Below the pieces are notes generated by a model. It ran no database searches and was not told the DNA's origin. It worked only from the letters and a program-made list of their open reading frames with translations. Below are positions 23,182 through 24,010 of a stretch of 24,010 nucleotides of DNA, one piece after another; positions within the stretch are counted from its first letter, which is position 1; every line of letters begins with the position of its first letter. Both the position numbers and the translations under genes were made by a program. The stretch comes from an uncultured Oscillospiraceae bacterium (GTDB lineage: Bacteria; Bacillota; Clostridia; Oscillospirales; Oscillospiraceae): NCBI GenBank assembly GCA_934661135.1, contig CAKUJA010000027.1, positions 1 to 24,010 on the forward strand. Reading direction: 5' to 3'.

Positions 23182-23219
23182 TCCGCCTCCGCATAGGCTT
23201 TTGCGGAGGCGGATATTTT
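23182..23219 (+). terminator. Terminator after ndoA, also covering the next ribosome-binding site
   Basis: TCCGCCTCCGCA (23182-23193) pairs perfectly with TGCGGAGGCGGA (23202-23213) around an 8-base loop, followed by TATTTTA. The right arm contains GGAGG (23205-23209), which is also the only Shine-Dalgarno sequence for the ATG at 23220. Confidence 0.85.
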
Positions 23220-23570
23220 ATGCGTTTTGTGATCCCGGAGGGGGAGGTATGCGTGACGGAGCGCGGCCTTTACTGGATGGTAACAGCAACCTGCCGCGCG
23301 GAAGGAACAACTGCGCCGCGGCTCTACTGCAACGGGCGCGCATTTGGGCGATTTGTGCCGGAGAGCGGCGTCTGGACGCTGCGGCGGCAGGTCTCAAAGC
23401 GGGAATGGCCGCTGGACGCAGCGGCGAGGTTTTCTTTGAAGCCGGACAGCGCGCCGCCGACGGAAATTCCTTATGAGGAGGGCAAGCCGCTGCCGGAGAT
23501 GGAGCGGTTTTTGGAATTGGAGCCGTTTTTCAGGGATGGAAGGCTTTGGATTCGAAAATCAGGAACCTGA
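23220..23570 (+). CDS. Hypothetical 116-residue protein
   Basis: The product begins MRFVIPEGEVCVTERGLYWM and ends FFRDGRLWIRKSGT. It is soluble, without signal peptide, membrane segment or cysteine motif. I do not recognise a family. The protein-like composition and codon use similar to its neighbours favour this frame over a second one starting at an ATG near 23249, which gives an Ala/Gly/Arg-rich sequence. Its Shine-Dalgarno sequence lies inside the terminator hairpin of ndoA, 10 bases before the ATG, so expression from a read-through transcript would be damped. Confidence 0.6.
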   Translation: MRFVIPEGEVCVTERGLYWMVTATCRAEGTTAPRLYCNGRAFGRFVPESGVWTLRRQVSKREWPLDAAARFSLKPDSAPPTEIPYEEGKPLPEMERFLELEPFFRDGRLWIRKSGT

Positions 23571-24010
23571 ATTTGTGAATCCATTTTTTCTCCTTCAGAA
23601 GAATATTTGTATTTCATTCTTTTCGCCTCTTTTCGGAGAAAGGAAGATTTCGACCCCATTTCCTTTTCTCCTTCAGAAAAGGAAACGGTGTCGAGCCGCC
23701 AAAGGAAAAGAGGGCGTGGGGAAACCTTTCGAATGGTTTCCCCACACCCCTTCTAGCGACCAAGGGCGCTTCGCCCTTGGATTCCGCGGCGTATGGAATG
23801 TCGGAAGTGTAGGATGATGACTCCGAAAGGCGATGCGCAGAGCGCAGAGACCTTTCGGGTGGTAGGGATGGATGGGACGGACGGCTGAAGGCTGAAATTT
23901 TTTGAGAAAATTTTTGGACTACGGTTGGCACTTTGCCCTCTTTCTTTTCTTGGCAGGTTGAAACCGTTCTTTTCTTTCTGGCAGAGAAAGAAAAGAATGG
24001 GTTCAAAAAA
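23571..24010. repeat. Hairpin-rich non-coding mosaic repeat
   Basis: This 440-bp stretch has no credible gene but a chain of perfect inverted repeats. They are TTTCCTTTTCT (23659-23669) with its complement at 23675-23685, GTGGGGAAACC (23716-23726) with 23735-23745, CCAAGGGCG (23760-23768) with 23772-23780, CCGAAAGG (23823-23830) with 23851-23858 enclosing a smaller TGCGC-AGA-GCGCA stem, and TTCTTTTCTTTCT (23967-23979) with 23985-23997. Its sequence style is unlike the coding DNA on its left. The last 27 bases recur at 13935-13961. It looks like an array of dispersed intergenic elements; the right end lies outside the window. Confidence 0.75.
23984..24010 (+). repeat. 27-base dispersed repeat, copy 2 (runs off the window)
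   Basis: Exact match to 13935-13961. Here it is the right arm of the inverted repeat at 23967-23997 plus a GGGTTC-A-rich tail. The match may continue beyond the window end. Confidence 0.75.

Noticed and set aside
23614..24006. 130-codon minus-strand open frame in the terminal repeat
   Set aside because: It translates directly through the inverted repeats and has no domain. Such frames recur wherever the repeat occurs, so it is probably a spurious product of the element.

Overview
The window reads as a chromosomal segment of a GC-rich, endospore-forming Firmicute, most like the Oscillospirales branch of the Clostridia. The support is spoIIR, spoVAD and spoVAE, the AddAB nuclease in place of RecBCD, an IreB homologue, a T-box leader ahead of pheST, and consensus sigma-A promoters. 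This placement is inferred from gene content, not from a search. Gene density is high. There are no tRNA, rRNA, CRISPR, prophage or transposase genes that I can see.

Left part (1-5.3 kb). A membrane-anchored protein with an N-terminal zinc ribbon and three Big2-type Ig domains comes first, then a small DUF378 membrane protein on the opposite strand. Next is a tight thrH - DUF1015 - ispE operon (phosphoserine phosphatase, an unknown family often linked to serine synthesis, and a MEP-pathway kinase). The sporulation signalling gene spoIIR follows, boxed between two hairpins.

Centre (5.3-16 kb). addB and addA (overlapping by 41 bp) encode the double-strand-break repair helicase-nuclease. Convergent with them is spoVAD - spoVAE followed by a tiny Asn/Gln-rich basic peptide gene, so this cluster is probably expressed in the forespore. 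Further along the minus strand are an NlpC/P60 cell-wall hydrolase gene broken by one in-frame amber codon, a conserved 96-residue protein behind a strikingly symmetrical promoter region, and ireB.

Right part (16-24 kb). pheS-pheT lie on the minus strand behind a T-box riboswitch and a clear sigma-A promoter. Diverging from them is the operon nnrD - lipoprotein - alr - mazF(ndoA). Its order matches the B. subtilis ydcC-alrA-ndoAI-ndoA region, but the antitoxin gene is missing; in its place is a 123-nt spacer that folds into a long hairpin next to the mazF ribosome-binding site. A small unknown protein and about 440 bp of non-coding, hairpin-rich mosaic repeat close the window. The last 27 bases of that repeat also occur near 13.9 kb.

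The most interesting items are the structured alr-mazF spacer, the DUF1015/ThrH pairing, the amber-split cell-wall hydrolase, the spoVA-linked peptide, the symmetrical divergent promoter at 15.49 kb and the terminal repeat mosaic.
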